A stretch of 64,000 nucleotides of DNA from Hydractinia symbiolongicarpus (lineage: Eukaryota; Cnidaria; Hydrozoa; Anthoathecata; Hydractiniidae): positions 4,092,001 to 4,156,000 of the forward strand of contig NC_079882.1 in NCBI RefSeq assembly GCF_029227915.1, given 5' to 3'. This document shows, one piece after another, positions 11,583 to 24,325 of the stretch. The position numbers and the translations under genes are program-made. The notes under the pieces were generated by a model. It was not told where the DNA came from, searched no databases, and saw only the letters and a program-made list of their open reading frames with translations. Numbering within the stretch: position 1 is the stretch's first letter; every line of letters starts with the position of its first letter.

Positions 11583-14040
11583 TCGAAGAAAAGTGCAAAC
11601 ATTATATTCTATGAAGAGTCAACTCTTGCTTTCAGCATTTATTCCAATTTAATGACTGATTAAAAGTTATAAAATAAGAAAGATTTTAAGGTAACTTGTT
11701 CACGTATTTATACACCATGTTCATAAGTATTAAAAATGTTGGAAATTGTAGATAATATCCTAACTAAGACTAGTTATATGTTGCACATTTTTTCATTAAT
11801 TTGAAATAAACATTTCCATGATAAACTTCATCAAAGAAGAAAGACGCTATTCTAGGCTAGGGAACGCATCTTCTGCAAATTTCGTTTTACAGAAACAATT
11901 TCTTAGGAAGGAGGTTTTCGAAAAGAGATTACAAAAATTAACAAACGGAACTTCGAGAATTCCTTCACATTGTTGACATACTAATTATACTATCTTTTAA
12001 AGGAAAAAAAAGGAAGGAATACCTCTGTCAGTTAAAACAAAATGTGTCTGATATGGTATTGAACGACGCACCGTATGACGTGTATAATGTCGTCACAGGA
12101 CGATTACATAATTAAGTAGCCGTTACACGCTTTATATTCTGTAGAAATATTTTAGAACTTACACGAGCATATCAAACATTGCAAGATCAGCAAGTTTCAA
12201 AACATTTGTGTAAACCGACGTTAGTGCAATGCCCAGTCTTATATAACTGTGTGTGAGCTAGCTCGTAATTTGACCAATATGTCATTAGCATAAACATGTT
12301 AATTACATTCCTTTAAAATTGTGACTGTAATTAATTAATACAATTTTAAAACAGAGCAAAATCTTAGAGAATTCTCCCGTTGTAACAAAATAGATAAAGT
12401 ATTATCGCTTTTATTTTTGATGCTCTTAACACGATCTGAGCTTCGTGAGCAGACGGGTCGGGGAAATGGTCTTTTTGAGCAGTCTATAATTCCCATCCCA
12501 CTATGCTTAATGTAAAAAAAGAATCAAAAATATCTTTGAGAAATAAAACAGTACAAATAGCAGAAATACGTTTGAATGGCGTTCTCTTTGGGGGGGGGGG
12601 GGGGGGGGAAACATTCCAAGATGTACACTTGCTCGCTCTCTTTGAACCAAAGAATGCGGTTAATACTAGGAAACAAATATAAAAACTAAAAAAATATTGG
12701 TTATTTATTTAAACGTAAAAGCTATATTATAATGCCTGTATACATCTGTCTGTCTGTCACACAAAATGGTAGCTTAGCTGCGCAAGTAGCAAGACGCACG
12801 TGATGCGGTGTAAAAAGGACGGACGAACCCGTGGATTTTTCCACGGGCTAAAGACTACTATATTAAAATACACATGCTTTATTACAGAGTTATTGTCAGT
12901 TATATGAAGAACTTCTGTGTTATATGTTTAAGAACTATTGTGATCATATCATAAGTAATTATGTTATAAAAAAATAATTTTAAAAAATGGTATGGTTTTC
13001 TATATTACGATTAACCGTGTTGAAAAGTGTTGACTCCGCGGAATTTTTCCTTTTTACCATTCTTCACATGAATTATCTTCTTAACGGCCAACGAAATTGT
13101 CTCGTAAAAAGAGATGAATGTAAAAATAAAGATTCACCACCTCCCTGACCAAACATTTCTTTAATCAGTGCATATTTATTGTTTGGTAACCCAACAATTT
13201 TTTAAGGACCTAAATTTTTACTGTATCCCTGTTTTGTCCGCCTGCTCACAACGCCCAGATCGTGCTAAGAACACACGAAATAGCAAACGCGATATTGTTT
13301 TATCCATTTTGTTACGACGGGAGAAATCTCTACGAGTTTTCCAGAGGTTAACGACCAGTTGGTTCTCAACACAACCATTGTTGGTTTCTGACTACCAGGA
13401 GCAAACAATTGAGGTTATGTATTCGAAGATGCAGTTACAAAAGTCTCGACATGTAAAGCTGACCGGATATTTTACGCTGTTTTAAAATTGTATTAATTAA
13501 TTACCGTCACGATTTTAAACGAATGTAATTAATATGTTTTATAATTAAGCTAATGACATATTGGTCAAATTATGAGTTCGCTCACACACAGTTATGTAAG
13601 ACTGCAAGGTGCAGTAATGTCGGTTTACATAAATGTTTTGGAACTTGCTGATCTTGCAATGTTTTGATATGCCCGTGTAAGTTCTAAAATATTTCGACAA
13701 AATATAAAGCGTGTAACGGCTTCTTAATTATGTAATGCTCCTGTGACGAAATTATACACGTCACACGTCGCGTCGTTCAACAGCATATCTGGCACACTTG
13801 TTTGTTTTAAGTTTCCAGACTAAATTCTGAATTTTTGGGCACTAGATGGAAGCAAAGCAAACTGCTGTCAATCTATTGATATCAAATGTTTTTTCCTGAC
13901 AGAGATATTCATTTCTTTTCTTCCTTTTAAAGAATAGTCTAATTAGTTTGTCACCGAAGGAATTTTTGCAGTTCCTTTTGTTAAACTGTTTTTGTAAATA
14001 GAGTTCATGGAATTCAATGTTTGCATTTTGTTTCCATGCA
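11583..14040. repeat. Repetitive spacer with an internal inverted repeat, poly-G tract and hairpin
   Basis: Non-coding. About 11980-12370 is an imperfect inverted copy of about 13480-13960; shared phrases include 'cattgcaagatcagcaagtt' and its complement. Between them lie a run of 19 G (12590-12608) and a perfect 8 bp inverted repeat, CCCGTGGA-TTTT-TCCACGGG, at 12828-12847. The 105-codon frame at 13168-13485 falls partly in this repeat and is not credited as a gene. Confidence 0.5.
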
Positions 14041-14810
14041 TAAGTTGCAGTTCGACATGTGTCAGGAACAATGACATCGGAAATATTAAATGTTTATCTT
14101 TTCCTTACTTTTACATCCTCCATAGTAAGCACGTTTGTTTTACTGTCATTACCGACTGAGTAATGTCGTGATATTTACAAACCTCCGACATGGAGATCGC
14201 GAAAACCTCCAATGCGGAGACTGCGGGATGTTAGCTCGTTTTAACATCATTAATATTTAAAAGTCAAATAGATCTTGTGCAGTGTTGTTTTCGATATTGC
14301 GTAGTCACTTTATTATAACATGTTATCTATACACCCACTACAATGGAAAGTGCCGTGCGTTTAGTAGTTTACGACGTTAACTTTAATGATCCGTGTTAGC
14401 CACGACGACGTTTATCTGTCTGTAAATTTTTTTAATGTTTAGCCCATTTCTTTTTTCCACAATTCCAGCTTTGCTAACTCAACCTTAGCAAAGAGCACAC
14501 CAAAAAAACACAAACTTTTTTGAAAATAAAATCATTTGTGTTTAAATGTTCAGTTTTTCGCTTTTAAAATCAACGTACACTTATTTTGAACCAAGAACGG
14601 CTACTGGTAGCCTTTTTATAAGGTTGTAATGTATAAAAATGTGCTGTAGGTCCTGGGATAGAACTTGAGCTTGTAGCATAGATATTTTAACACGTGCGGC
14701 ATGTACAAAAATCCGCATAATTTTGTAAACTTTTGTCAACATTGGCAAGTCATTTATTCGTGCCATATCCACTGCAATTAATCGCCTTCTTAAAAAAACT
14801 TGCTCTCTCT
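14041..14810. mobile_element. Long-TIR element, copy C (left part only)
   Basis: Begins with the same terminus, 'taagttgcag', and follows the left arm and the first interior part of copy B, including 'tatctatacacccac' and 'gaaccaagaac'. It has more substitutions and deletions than copies A and B, and homology fades by about 14810. It is the oldest-looking of the three. Confidence 0.55.
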
Positions 14811-15493
14811 CAATTCATATTTTATCATATATACTTAATTTATTCCTCATATCTCGAAAGTTGAAATAGGAAAGAAGTTATGAACAAAATTTGGTAAAGT
14901 TACTGGCCTAATATAATGCACAGAACCTTTTTCTGCGATGTTGGAACTTTTCACTGGTATTTCTTCTCGCGAATAAAAGAATTTAGAATTAATTCCGAAT
15001 ATTTAATTTCGCGAAAGTTGAAGTTTAAAAGTTAACTGCGAAATACTTTTAAAATTTTAGACGAATGTTTCAAGCAACGCACTTAAAGAACATTTATATA
15101 AATTTGCATAATTAGTTTTAATTATGTTAATTAATTTTAAAATTCCCCCATGGAGGGAAAAACGGTATGTATACGAAATATCAAAGTTCGAAATATCGAC
15201 CGATTTTTTAAAAGTGTTGTTATTTTGTGCAAGACAATCTAAGATCGTATGATGTAGCTATTAGGATTCAAACTTCTGATTTCAGAAAGATACAAGATGT
15301 CCTGGGGACATATAAAAAATGACTAAAATCTCAGCATAGTGACTATATTTTTTACCCACTAAAATTTTTGCCGACTTTTTTTACCTACTAAAAAGAATTT
15401 TATCACCGTAACCCTATTTCAACCGTGGTTTATGCAGTTCTGGTGGTGCGTGGGGCTGGGGAGTCCTAAGTGTAAAGGGGCAAATAGTAAGTT
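14811..15493. other. Intergenic, nothing recognised
   Basis: AT-rich sequence without a credible ORF, splice-site pair or repeat of note. Confidence 0.4.
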
Positions 15494-15614
15494 TGCGACA
15501 TTTATGGTTGATGTGCGACATTTATGGACGATGTAGCGACATTTATGGTTGAATGCGACATATGTGAGCGATGTTGCGACGTTTTTGGGCTATGTTGCGA
15601 CGTTTATGGGTGTC
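15494..15614. repeat. Minisatellite of about 20 bp units (six copies)
   Basis: Six tandem variants of 'tgcgacatttatggttgatg', with unit lengths of about 18-22 bp. Later units change 'acattt' to 'acgttt'. There is no spacer structure, so this is not a CRISPR-like array. Confidence 0.75.
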
Positions 15615-18600
15615 ACACCTTGTGTCAGGCTGTCAACCACAAAGATTTTTATCAGTGATGTCTAATGGTAAGACAATAACCGATTTTCAGCAAAAATGCT
15701 TGCTGAAAAACTGCATAAAAAATTAAAGTCTTCAAAGATCTATCGTTTTGCTTTTATTCGCAAGAATATTCGAATTAGGATCAATAGCTACATTGAATGA
15801 CTTTAGCTATTTAATCATAATCAATCAGCCTATTGATCGAAAAAAGTTAACACGCCTTTTATTATAAGTATGGGCGTTTATTTAAAATTTGGAAGGTATC
15901 TTTTTATTGCTGTTGGTTAACATAAGCAATTTCAATAAGAACCACAACCACAAAGAAGAAAAAAATAAAAAAATGTTAAGGGTGTAAATATGGGCGTACC
16001 TTCAGAAAAACCTTACCGCAATGGGGTGTTAATGATTTTTTGGAGCATGGTGAAATATTTAAACTATGTAAAAGAGTTTATTTTTATCTATATATATAAA
16101 AGAGTATAAATCCCGCTCGGTCCAAGTTTTCACTTTCGCCGATAGGGAAAATTGTATAAAAGAGTATATTTATATATGGGTGTGAAGAACAAGTCGTAAA
16201 CGCTCTACAAATTCCTGCTAACTACAAAATGCAAGGGTTGAAGTTTTTTTTTCCAGCAAGATTCTTATTATGCTTTTCAAAATGAAGTACTGACAAATTT
16301 TAAATTTCTAAAGTTCGAGATAATAAAAGTGTGTTCGTGTTAGCTACCAAAGTTATTAAACATGGAAATATTTTATTGCAAAATTTTCCCATTGATGTGA
16401 AATTGTTCTTCGTCATTCACCTCTACTTTTATACTATTAATTAAATAATATGATCATAAAAGTCTATACTTTCAAGCAAACTTTTGGAAGTGTATTTTCA
16501 GTTTCTCTGTTTCCTTACAAAGGCATTACCAAAAAGGTCAATTGATACAATGATGTCAAATAAGGCAGTTTTTTAATTAAAACAAATATAGTTTAATATA
16601 AATAAACTTGTAACAACGTCTGCTTCCTGTGTCGCAAGTCTTGACCTTATGTGTCACGACAGCAGCCATTTAAGAAAGGGAAAAAACATATGGGGATAGA
16701 ACATTCCACACGGAGTTTCATATTAAGTACACTTGCTTGAGAAAGTTTAATCTTACTTAGCTCCATGTTGACTTTTTGATGAACTTTCCCTCGACCTTTT
16801 GATTATAGAACCTAAAGTGTTGACGGCCTATGAAATGCTGCGAATGTAAAAATTTTCATATTTGGTTATTAATAATTTGAGGAAGGAAATGGCCAAATAA
16901 CTTTACTAAAATAATTACTCTCAATTTTTGCGCACACTCGAATGTTTTTTTATGTAACACATCACTTCCGTTGCGTCATTAGTTTTCAATCGTCAAGATA
17001 TTTTGCGACGAGCTTTGTATATGACATGACGTTCATTATAAGAAGCCGGAAGCACTGTGTTTGCAACATTTTGTCATGCGTATTTTGCTCAATTACAATA
17101 ACCGTTATTTTTTATCGGAGGACTTATTCAATGGCAGAGTAATCCAAAAAGTTGTAATTTCTTAGTCGGTACTATGATATCATACACCTAAAACCGATGT
17201 AACATTGTCCGAGATGTAACAATTGTTTGAGCTCAGGTTTAAATCAAGGGTTGATTTTTTGAAAGGCATTTCATAGACTAAAAATGAACCGTTCAAAATA
17301 GTTATCCTCTTAAAAACCCATTCAATCCTCTTTTTTAAAGAAATTCTTAAACAATAATTGAATTAAAGCTTTTTGTATTAAACTATTTTGTATTTTGGCA
17401 TCGTTCTGTTTACTATCGAGGTTATATCGTAGTTATTAAAGCGTCTGTACCTTGCCAAGTATTTTAATACTTGTAATTTGATAAGTAAAGACACTTATTA
17501 AACTGGTGCAATAACAAGAAGGAGAGCGTGGGTGTTGTTTCAGCACAGATTTGTTGGCTTTGAGGCAGTTCTTATTATTAGGCTTCTTATCCGGTCACTT
17601 AATTGGAGCTGAATTAGTCATTGCCCTAAATACTCAGTTTTAAGTAAACACAACTGGTACGTATAAGTAATAATGAAAGACTGCAGTGCACTTTCAAATT
17701 CACTCCTCCTTACTCACCCACCTTTCGATGAGAGACTTTTGTCGAAACAGCTAGTGTACGTTACTGTTTTCGGTAATTTAAAGAGTATCTTAGTGACTTA
17801 AAATACATGTTCTTCGTCGTTTTGTCACAATTGAAAAACCTATCGTAAACACTTTTTAAAAAACTAAAAAATCTTCATATTTAAGCATTCGACGGAATCA
17901 AAAATATATATTAAATGTTGCATTTGCATTTCCGCAATGCAAACCTACAGTTAGTCACCATAAACTTTAGAAAACGTCTGCGATGGAGGTTCGCTATTAA
18001 CATCCTGCGTCTGAAGTGCAAGTGGCATGGATAATGCGTCCGGCAATTAAAAGTTTTAATCACAAATTTATGTATACAAAACCATGACGTGGAGATCCCA
18101 ACAAACAATACCACAAAAAGAATGATATTAAATCAAACCGGAATCGTGAAAAGGCTTGCGAAGCCTTTCTCCTATATGCTGCTCATACTGTTGCTCATAC
18201 ACGGCCACAATGAAAGATAAACGTTCACCTAAACGGTCGAATTTTATCGGTGTGTTATGGCAGATGCTCGGATATAATTAGTTGAGATAAGAACTGATTC
18301 GAAAAATCTTCACAACCTGGAAGAGACACTTGCATCCCTAGTGAAAAATCCAAATTGTAAAGTTTCTATTCAGCAATCAGGGCACATACTGAAAAAATAA
18401 GGGTATTTCTACAAAAATTCATTTCACAAGATTTCAAGATAGATGAAATAAGTTTATAAGAAAGTGAAATGCGATTTAAAAGCAATGCAAAAATTAGTAA
18501 CGCAAGACTCACAAATTGTTTGCCTTGCTTGTTTCTGCAATAAAATCAGCAATTTTTCCATGTCGCTGTGCTCAACTGAAAATAACCTTAATTTTCTGGT

Positions 18601-21600
18601 TTTTCTAAGAAAGGAAAAACTCAACACTCCAACTAGTAGTGTGCCATCTTAATAAAATTTACATCTTTTAACAAACAAAAAAATGGAAATGAATTTATTG
18701 CACGTTTTGGGACGCAACAACATAACTTATATCACGCAATTGTAGGTTCTCTACTTGCTCTGTAAAGTACACTTAATGCTTAAACAAACTCGACTAAAAT
18801 TGATAAACGATTAAACGAAGTGAATTGGTTTACAACACTGATTTACGATACATGCGTTTCCAAAATCTCATCTGCGATGGATTTGGAAAACTCAAGTCTA
18901 AGGGCAACATATCTGTGGGTATAATGCTGCACCTACTAAGGTTATGGGCACTGTTAAATATATGCTGACGTAAACATCAACAGTACGGTAGTTATGAAGT
19001 TGTGATTCAAATAAACGCTGACAAGCCTTGTACTCTCTCTAAAAACTTAAAATCACTTGACTGGCATTGGCTATGCATGCAAAATACAAAATACAATCAG
19101 AACATTTAGAGAAAAGCGTTTAAAAAAATTGATATCTTGTTTTCTTATGCACCATAAAAATGTTATTTGTTATTCAAAAGTGGAGTGCTAACAGCTTCCC
19201 TTCACCCATGTGCGTGCAAAATTAAAAGTTAAAGATCTGAATTACATTTTCACTGAATCCATGTCCGTTTTGGGTTTTGTTTCGTTTCCTTGTGCTCCGA
19301 GTTATGCATTGAGTCACTTGGTGTCTTGCCCAGTACTAATATTCTATTATTTCATATTATTTAAAACAACCAACTGCATCGTTGTAGTATGACTCAGAAG
19401 TCTAAAATTTTCCATTCCTTTTTTTATATTGCAGTTACTTAAAACGCCACAACGCAAACCAATAAAAATCAGATCCCAACTTTTATAGTACATGTCTTTA
19501 TCTATAAATAAATACCAATCAAAAACGTGTATTTTTTAGTCAACAAAGCAAATTAATGGTATCTAGTTTCTAAGTTTAGATATAAACAAAGAAAAAATGT
19601 GTGGGCTTGTTTTTTGTAATTGGCTTATTACATCCGCAATACCTTACATATTTACACCATTTAAACTTGTAGCATTAATTGCTAAATACCTATAATTACT
19701 CGAAACATAGCAAAAATAAGCAACCTGGATGTGTCAAATTTAAGTACAAATTGCTTCCTTTAATTGGTAAGAGAAGGCGTAACAAAGGGCCATAAAACTT
19801 GCTAGTGAAGACAAGTGCCTTATGACGGTTAAAAAGGCTACGAGTTGGTTGTCACCTTTTCCCTTGAGCATACACGATGTCCTTTTGTGTGTAATATCTA
19901 AATAACTTTCCACTTATTCAATCGATCCTTATGAAAGTTACTAGAACTTAAAATTAGTCGAAATAAGCTAAAAAAAAAACTAGAAAGAGAAAGCATCTGA
20001 ATCATATTTTGACACATACCGTTCTAATTAAACAGTACTACTAAAAATAATAGTGTACAACGGTCGCAAGGATGGGTAAAGTTTAATGCAAATTGTGGTT
20101 CCACATTTCACTTTAATAGTGTCATGGGAAAGGTATTTTATTACGTTATTTGATATTACCCCTCAACATATTGTACCAGTGGATCCTAGTAACACGAATT
20201 ATATGAGTAATATCACCAAACTTAGAACTTCCGTGTTTTTAAGACGGTCGGAAAAACCCAGAATTGTGATACCGAGCTTCGGAATCGGTATAATAATTAA
20301 TGCATGCAGCTATAATTTATGCACATTTATAATTATTTTGATTAAATAGATAAAAATAAATGCCGAGATTTGAACAATCCTATTTATATATATATATAGA
20401 ATGCACTTAATTAGGAACGTTGATGCTAAAAGCAGAATCGTTGCAACTTCTGTATCATCATCGCCGTTTCAGGTTTCAGTACAAGACATAATTTATAAAA
20501 AAAATTCCCCACTAGCCATTTTCTTTCAGCTCAAATCAACCTTGCAAATAATTTTGGATAAAATTTAGAAAGCATTCTTTTTTACGTGATGGCTGAAGTT
20601 TTGCTTCGAAATAAAAGAACATGCGCCTTGTGATAATTTAAGTGTAAACAAAAAGTAATGAATTACGCACATTTTCCGCTCAATGTCGTTGGATGAAAAT
20701 CCCCATGTTAACTTCAGTGATACACTTGATGGGTGTTAATATCGCTAAATGGAGCTCTACCATTGTGTTTATGAACAATGGAAACAGAGAAACAAAAAGG
20801 ACCACAAGTTAGCTTCATAATTGAAAGTAAATTATAACCTGGATTGTTCTTATTTTGTGGCAAGATTTAGACTGACTTTGTTCTTAGTTATGAAAATAAT
20901 AATTTGAGTCTGAAGCTTTTCTTTTTTTTTGTTCTGATATTTGTTCTGGTATTTGGGGAAAATCTGACGCTCATGCAAAAAAAGTATTCTTGGTGCGCAG
21001 AAATATTTAGCGAATCCTTCGAAAACCCAACTGCATCACACGCTACAAAATATACTCTATAAGAATATTTGAGATGAAACTAGACAAAAAAATAAAAATA
21101 TCATGAGAATATGAATCTAGTCTTCTGTCTGTCAGTTAAATTAGGCTGAATAAGGATTTATACAACAGTATGCATTCAGCTTGTCAATTTCTCCACAGTT
21201 ATCGGATTTCTTGTTTCCTTGAACATATTCTCCTGTATGCAAGAAATGAGACTTGAAGAAGAAAAAGCTTTTAAGATTATTCTGTTCGAATAAGCAACGT
21301 CAGGAATGAAATTTCTCGCACTTCGGCTTTTAGGTACGTGTAATCACCTGGGTGATCTCGTATGCGTTAAAAATCATTAAAGTCGCATTTAAAACATTGT
21401 AAGAAAATTTCGTGTATACTTCGTGTATATTATGTAATATTTCCTTCATGTGCTAACTTAAGATTTGTTTAAACGTCACTGTAAGTAATGGAATTATCTG
21501 GAAAAATCAATTTATAGAGAATTACTACAAATTGTGTTTTGTAGACGATCTACATTTGACCACAAAATGACAAATTTGTTTTATAGGAAGCAATCAGTAC

Positions 21601-21996
21601 AGAAATGCTCCATGGTGTGAGTAATTGAATATCCCATAAGTTTTTTTTAATATGTAAACATGTAAACCAAAAATATGACAAATATTGTAATTATAAAAAC
21701 TGGAAAAGAAAATGTGATATTTTTTTCCATAGACTATGCAATCTGATTCAGCCAAACTTTCGATCTAGCTACAACCTCTGGAGGGAAAATACATATTGCA
21801 TATGTATCGCGAGCATAGATTATTGCAACATCTTTGTCAAGCAATTAATTTTCGGTTCATAATTAGTTATATAAACTTGATTTAATTTATACATGATGTT
21901 GTTTCCGATTGTAAAGATTATGTTGTGAAAACAATCAAAATAATTACGATATGCATGTTTAAGAGTTTCGCTCGCATAATTACCCACGCGTTTTCT
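15615..21996. other. Long intergenic stretch, no supported gene
   Basis: AT-rich sequence with scattered open frames of at most 87 codons and no recognisable domains. Several short simple-sequence runs occur, including 'tatatatatata' near 20386. Small exons of an undetected gene cannot be excluded by eye. Confidence 0.35.
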
Positions 21997-22004
21997 TATA
22001 AATA
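21997..22004 (+). promoter_or_regulatory. TATA box of the small secreted-protein gene
   Basis: TATAAATA lies 93 bp upstream of the ATG at 22090, leaving room for a 5' UTR of about 60 bases. The position is plausible, but no transcript start is known. Confidence 0.5.
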
Positions 22005-22089
22005 AGAAGAACGAACGATCGTCAAATCACATTTCTAAATACATTAGTGAAACATATAGTTATACATTATAATAAAGTAATCAAACAAG

Positions 22090-23253
22090 ATGTCTTCAAC
22101 ACGTGCATCAATCGTCTTCACTGTTTTCACTTTACTACTGGTAAGTTTTTATGATATATTCTCCGACATTCTTTTCATCTTATCATATGTTCTTATTAGA
22201 TACTTATTTTTCCATTTTTTTCTTCTTCAAACAAACAAACAAACACAAAAACTTTTCATATTGAATTTTGAGGTTAAAACAAGTCAAAAAGCCAAATAAA
22301 ATTGTTGAAAAACGAGTAGATAGGCTGCAGGCAAATAATAATATTTTAACAAACTGGTGTGCCACGAAGAGAAAATCAGACGTTATATTCCCATTGAACA
22401 TTTCCCAGAGTAGACACATTTTCCCGGCACTCATGAACGTGAAAGCACTATTAGCATCGTCAGATGCGTGATTTCCCTAAAAATGCAAATAGCTTGTGAT
22501 CTATAAAAAAATGATTCAGTATTTTTAGCATACATTAACATAAATAAAAATGATTTTATTTAATTTCGTATAATTAGTAAAAATTACCTGATTACTTCGT
22601 ATCAGATAATAAAACCATTTCGTATGAGATGTTTATCCTTTTGTATACCCACAAAATACATTATAATCAGCGAGTAGCTTTAAAAATAAAATAGTTTCTC
22701 TAGTAACAAGATGACTACAGGCTAGGTACTATTGAATTAAGCAATCAAATGAAGGCTTGTATGTCATTCTTCCCACGAAAGTTATAGTGTTTTCCTTCCT
22801 TACACGTTATGTTTCTCTCGATAGAACGAAGTAATGGCAAATCCAATACTCACAGACTTCGCAAATCAACCTTGCGAGAAGCAGACAAAACTTAAAGCCA
22901 CTCGAGAGCTTGTTGATAAATTACAGTCAAACCATTTTCTAATTTTGGAGTCGAAAGTGCGCAAGGATAAGAAAGAGATACCACCTCCTCAAGTGCAAGC
23001 CATCAAGCATTTCTCAAAGAAAAGATCGTTATGCCCAACAGAACTAGTGGCACAAGCAAATCCAAACCGATTTCCACAAACGATAACCAGCGTCACATTG
23101 AAGTACCCGGAGAAAAACCAACACAATTGCAAACCTATTTATAGAGAAATCATTTATCTACAAATGAACGAAAAGTGTTCTAAGGATTTTAATAAAAAAC
23201 ACCTGAAGATTCATACAATGAAGGTCATTGTTGCATACGAGTACAGAAAATAG
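22090..23253 (+). CDS. Small secreted protein, possibly cystine-knot/IL-17-like
   Basis: Two exons, 22090-22140 and 22825-23253. The donor is a perfect GTAAGT and the acceptor is 'ctcgatag', with the phase kept, giving 159 aa. Exon 1 encodes almost exactly a signal peptide (MSSTRASIVFTVFTLLL). The mature part is basic. Its C-terminal half runs SLCPTEL, then NRFPQTITSVTLKYP, HNCKPI, REIIYLQMNEKC and MKVIVAYEYRK. The order CP, R.P.TI, C, V-rich strand, C and terminal V.V strand recalls IL-17 family cytokines. The typical extra cysteines and the final C.C are absent, so this assignment is tentative. A TATA box precedes the gene and an AATAAA follows at 23375. What is firm is a spliced, secreted, four-cysteine protein; its function is unknown. 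Confidence 0.6.
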
Positions 23254-23374
23254 ACCTTCAATCGACGAAATAGAAATTCACAAATACGATAAAAAAAAAA
23301 TGAAATATATATATGTATAATTTGTTTATAAAATAGTCCTTGTTATCTTATAGAATATTTTGTATATATATAGG

Positions 23375-23380
23375 AATAAA
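23375..23380 (+). terminator. Polyadenylation signal AATAAA
   Basis: AATAAA lies 122 bp after the stop codon of the secreted-protein gene, in a strongly A/T-rich 3' flank. It is the first canonical signal downstream. Confidence 0.45.
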
Positions 23381-24118
23381 TTATTATTTTGTATAATTTG
23401 TAAAATATGTAAGTGAGAAAATCTATATATTTATAGCTATTATTACCTTTGTATATAAACATATTTATAATATTTATTAAAAATTATTTATCTTGAAAAA
23501 TCTTTAAATGTTAATAGAAAGCAAAAGTTTAATACAAAATATTTTATTGATTTATTGATTTTACCCCAAAACATTAGCTTTAACTGATAGTATGATGAGC
23601 TGTAAAGAAGCTTTCGGTATTTTAACATCACAAAACGAGAACTTTATTTGTGTCTAAAATTTAAAAAATTGTTCAAAAATGGATTCAAGTTAACTGAGCC
23701 GAAAAACCGAATTTTTCTTGCGAACTACAACGGCTCACAAAAATACATATGGAGTTACAAGATATAAAAATAATTATTTTTATTAGATCACAATAAAGTA
23801 CTTGGTGTCTTTTGGAATAAAATTTCTAAATTTTGCTTTGAACAATGAAACCCTGACCAGAATTTCTATCATCTTTATTTTTTTAAACTTTTTCGATAGC
23901 ACTGTCAAATTTCCTGACTTTACTGACCCAGAAGATTCTGACAATTTTCGACCTCTCTCTGCCTTATGTTTTTAAACCATTTCCCATTTTCCGTGTATCA
24001 GACAACAATTAAATGAGACATTTAAAATATACAGTTTGTAGCAATGTAACCGTTGTAAACTGACTCAATTTTCCGGTTAGCCGTTAAATTGAAAACAAAT
24101 GTGTTTTATTACGTAAAA
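23381..24118. other. Intergenic, nothing recognised
   Basis: AT-rich sequence without a credible ORF or element. Confidence 0.4.
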
Positions 24119-24325
24119 TTATACATTCAGCTTCTTACCAACATCAGCATCAAGTTGGGGTAGCACCCTGATGACAGTGTAGTTAATATGTTTCTCAAAA
24201 CAATTCATAAATAACGACGGAGGAGTATTATCACCTCCGTTGGCGGCATGATATTTTTCTTTGAAGAGTATGTGGGTTGGCTTCTCAGAGCTAGACAGAG
24301 CTTTAGTTGTAGGTTTCTTCGAGTT
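24119..24325 (-). other. Possible coding remnant or terminal exon, 68 codons, no Met start
   Basis: An open minus-strand frame ending in TAA at 24119 whose composition looks more protein-like than its surroundings. It is Ser/Lys/Thr-rich at first and then contains KPTHILFKEKYHAANGG and VIRVLPQLDADVGKK. No ATG or clear acceptor site was found at its upstream end and the family is not recognised. It could be the last exon of an undetected gene, a transposon fragment or chance. Confidence 0.25.

Noticed and set aside
13168-13485. 105-codon ORF
   Set aside because: It runs into the inverted-repeat spacer of the long-TIR cluster, shows no domain, and the matching repeat copy near 8150 does not keep the frame.
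15494-15614. CRISPR-like array
   Set aside because: Units are contiguous without spacers and the window is eukaryotic.
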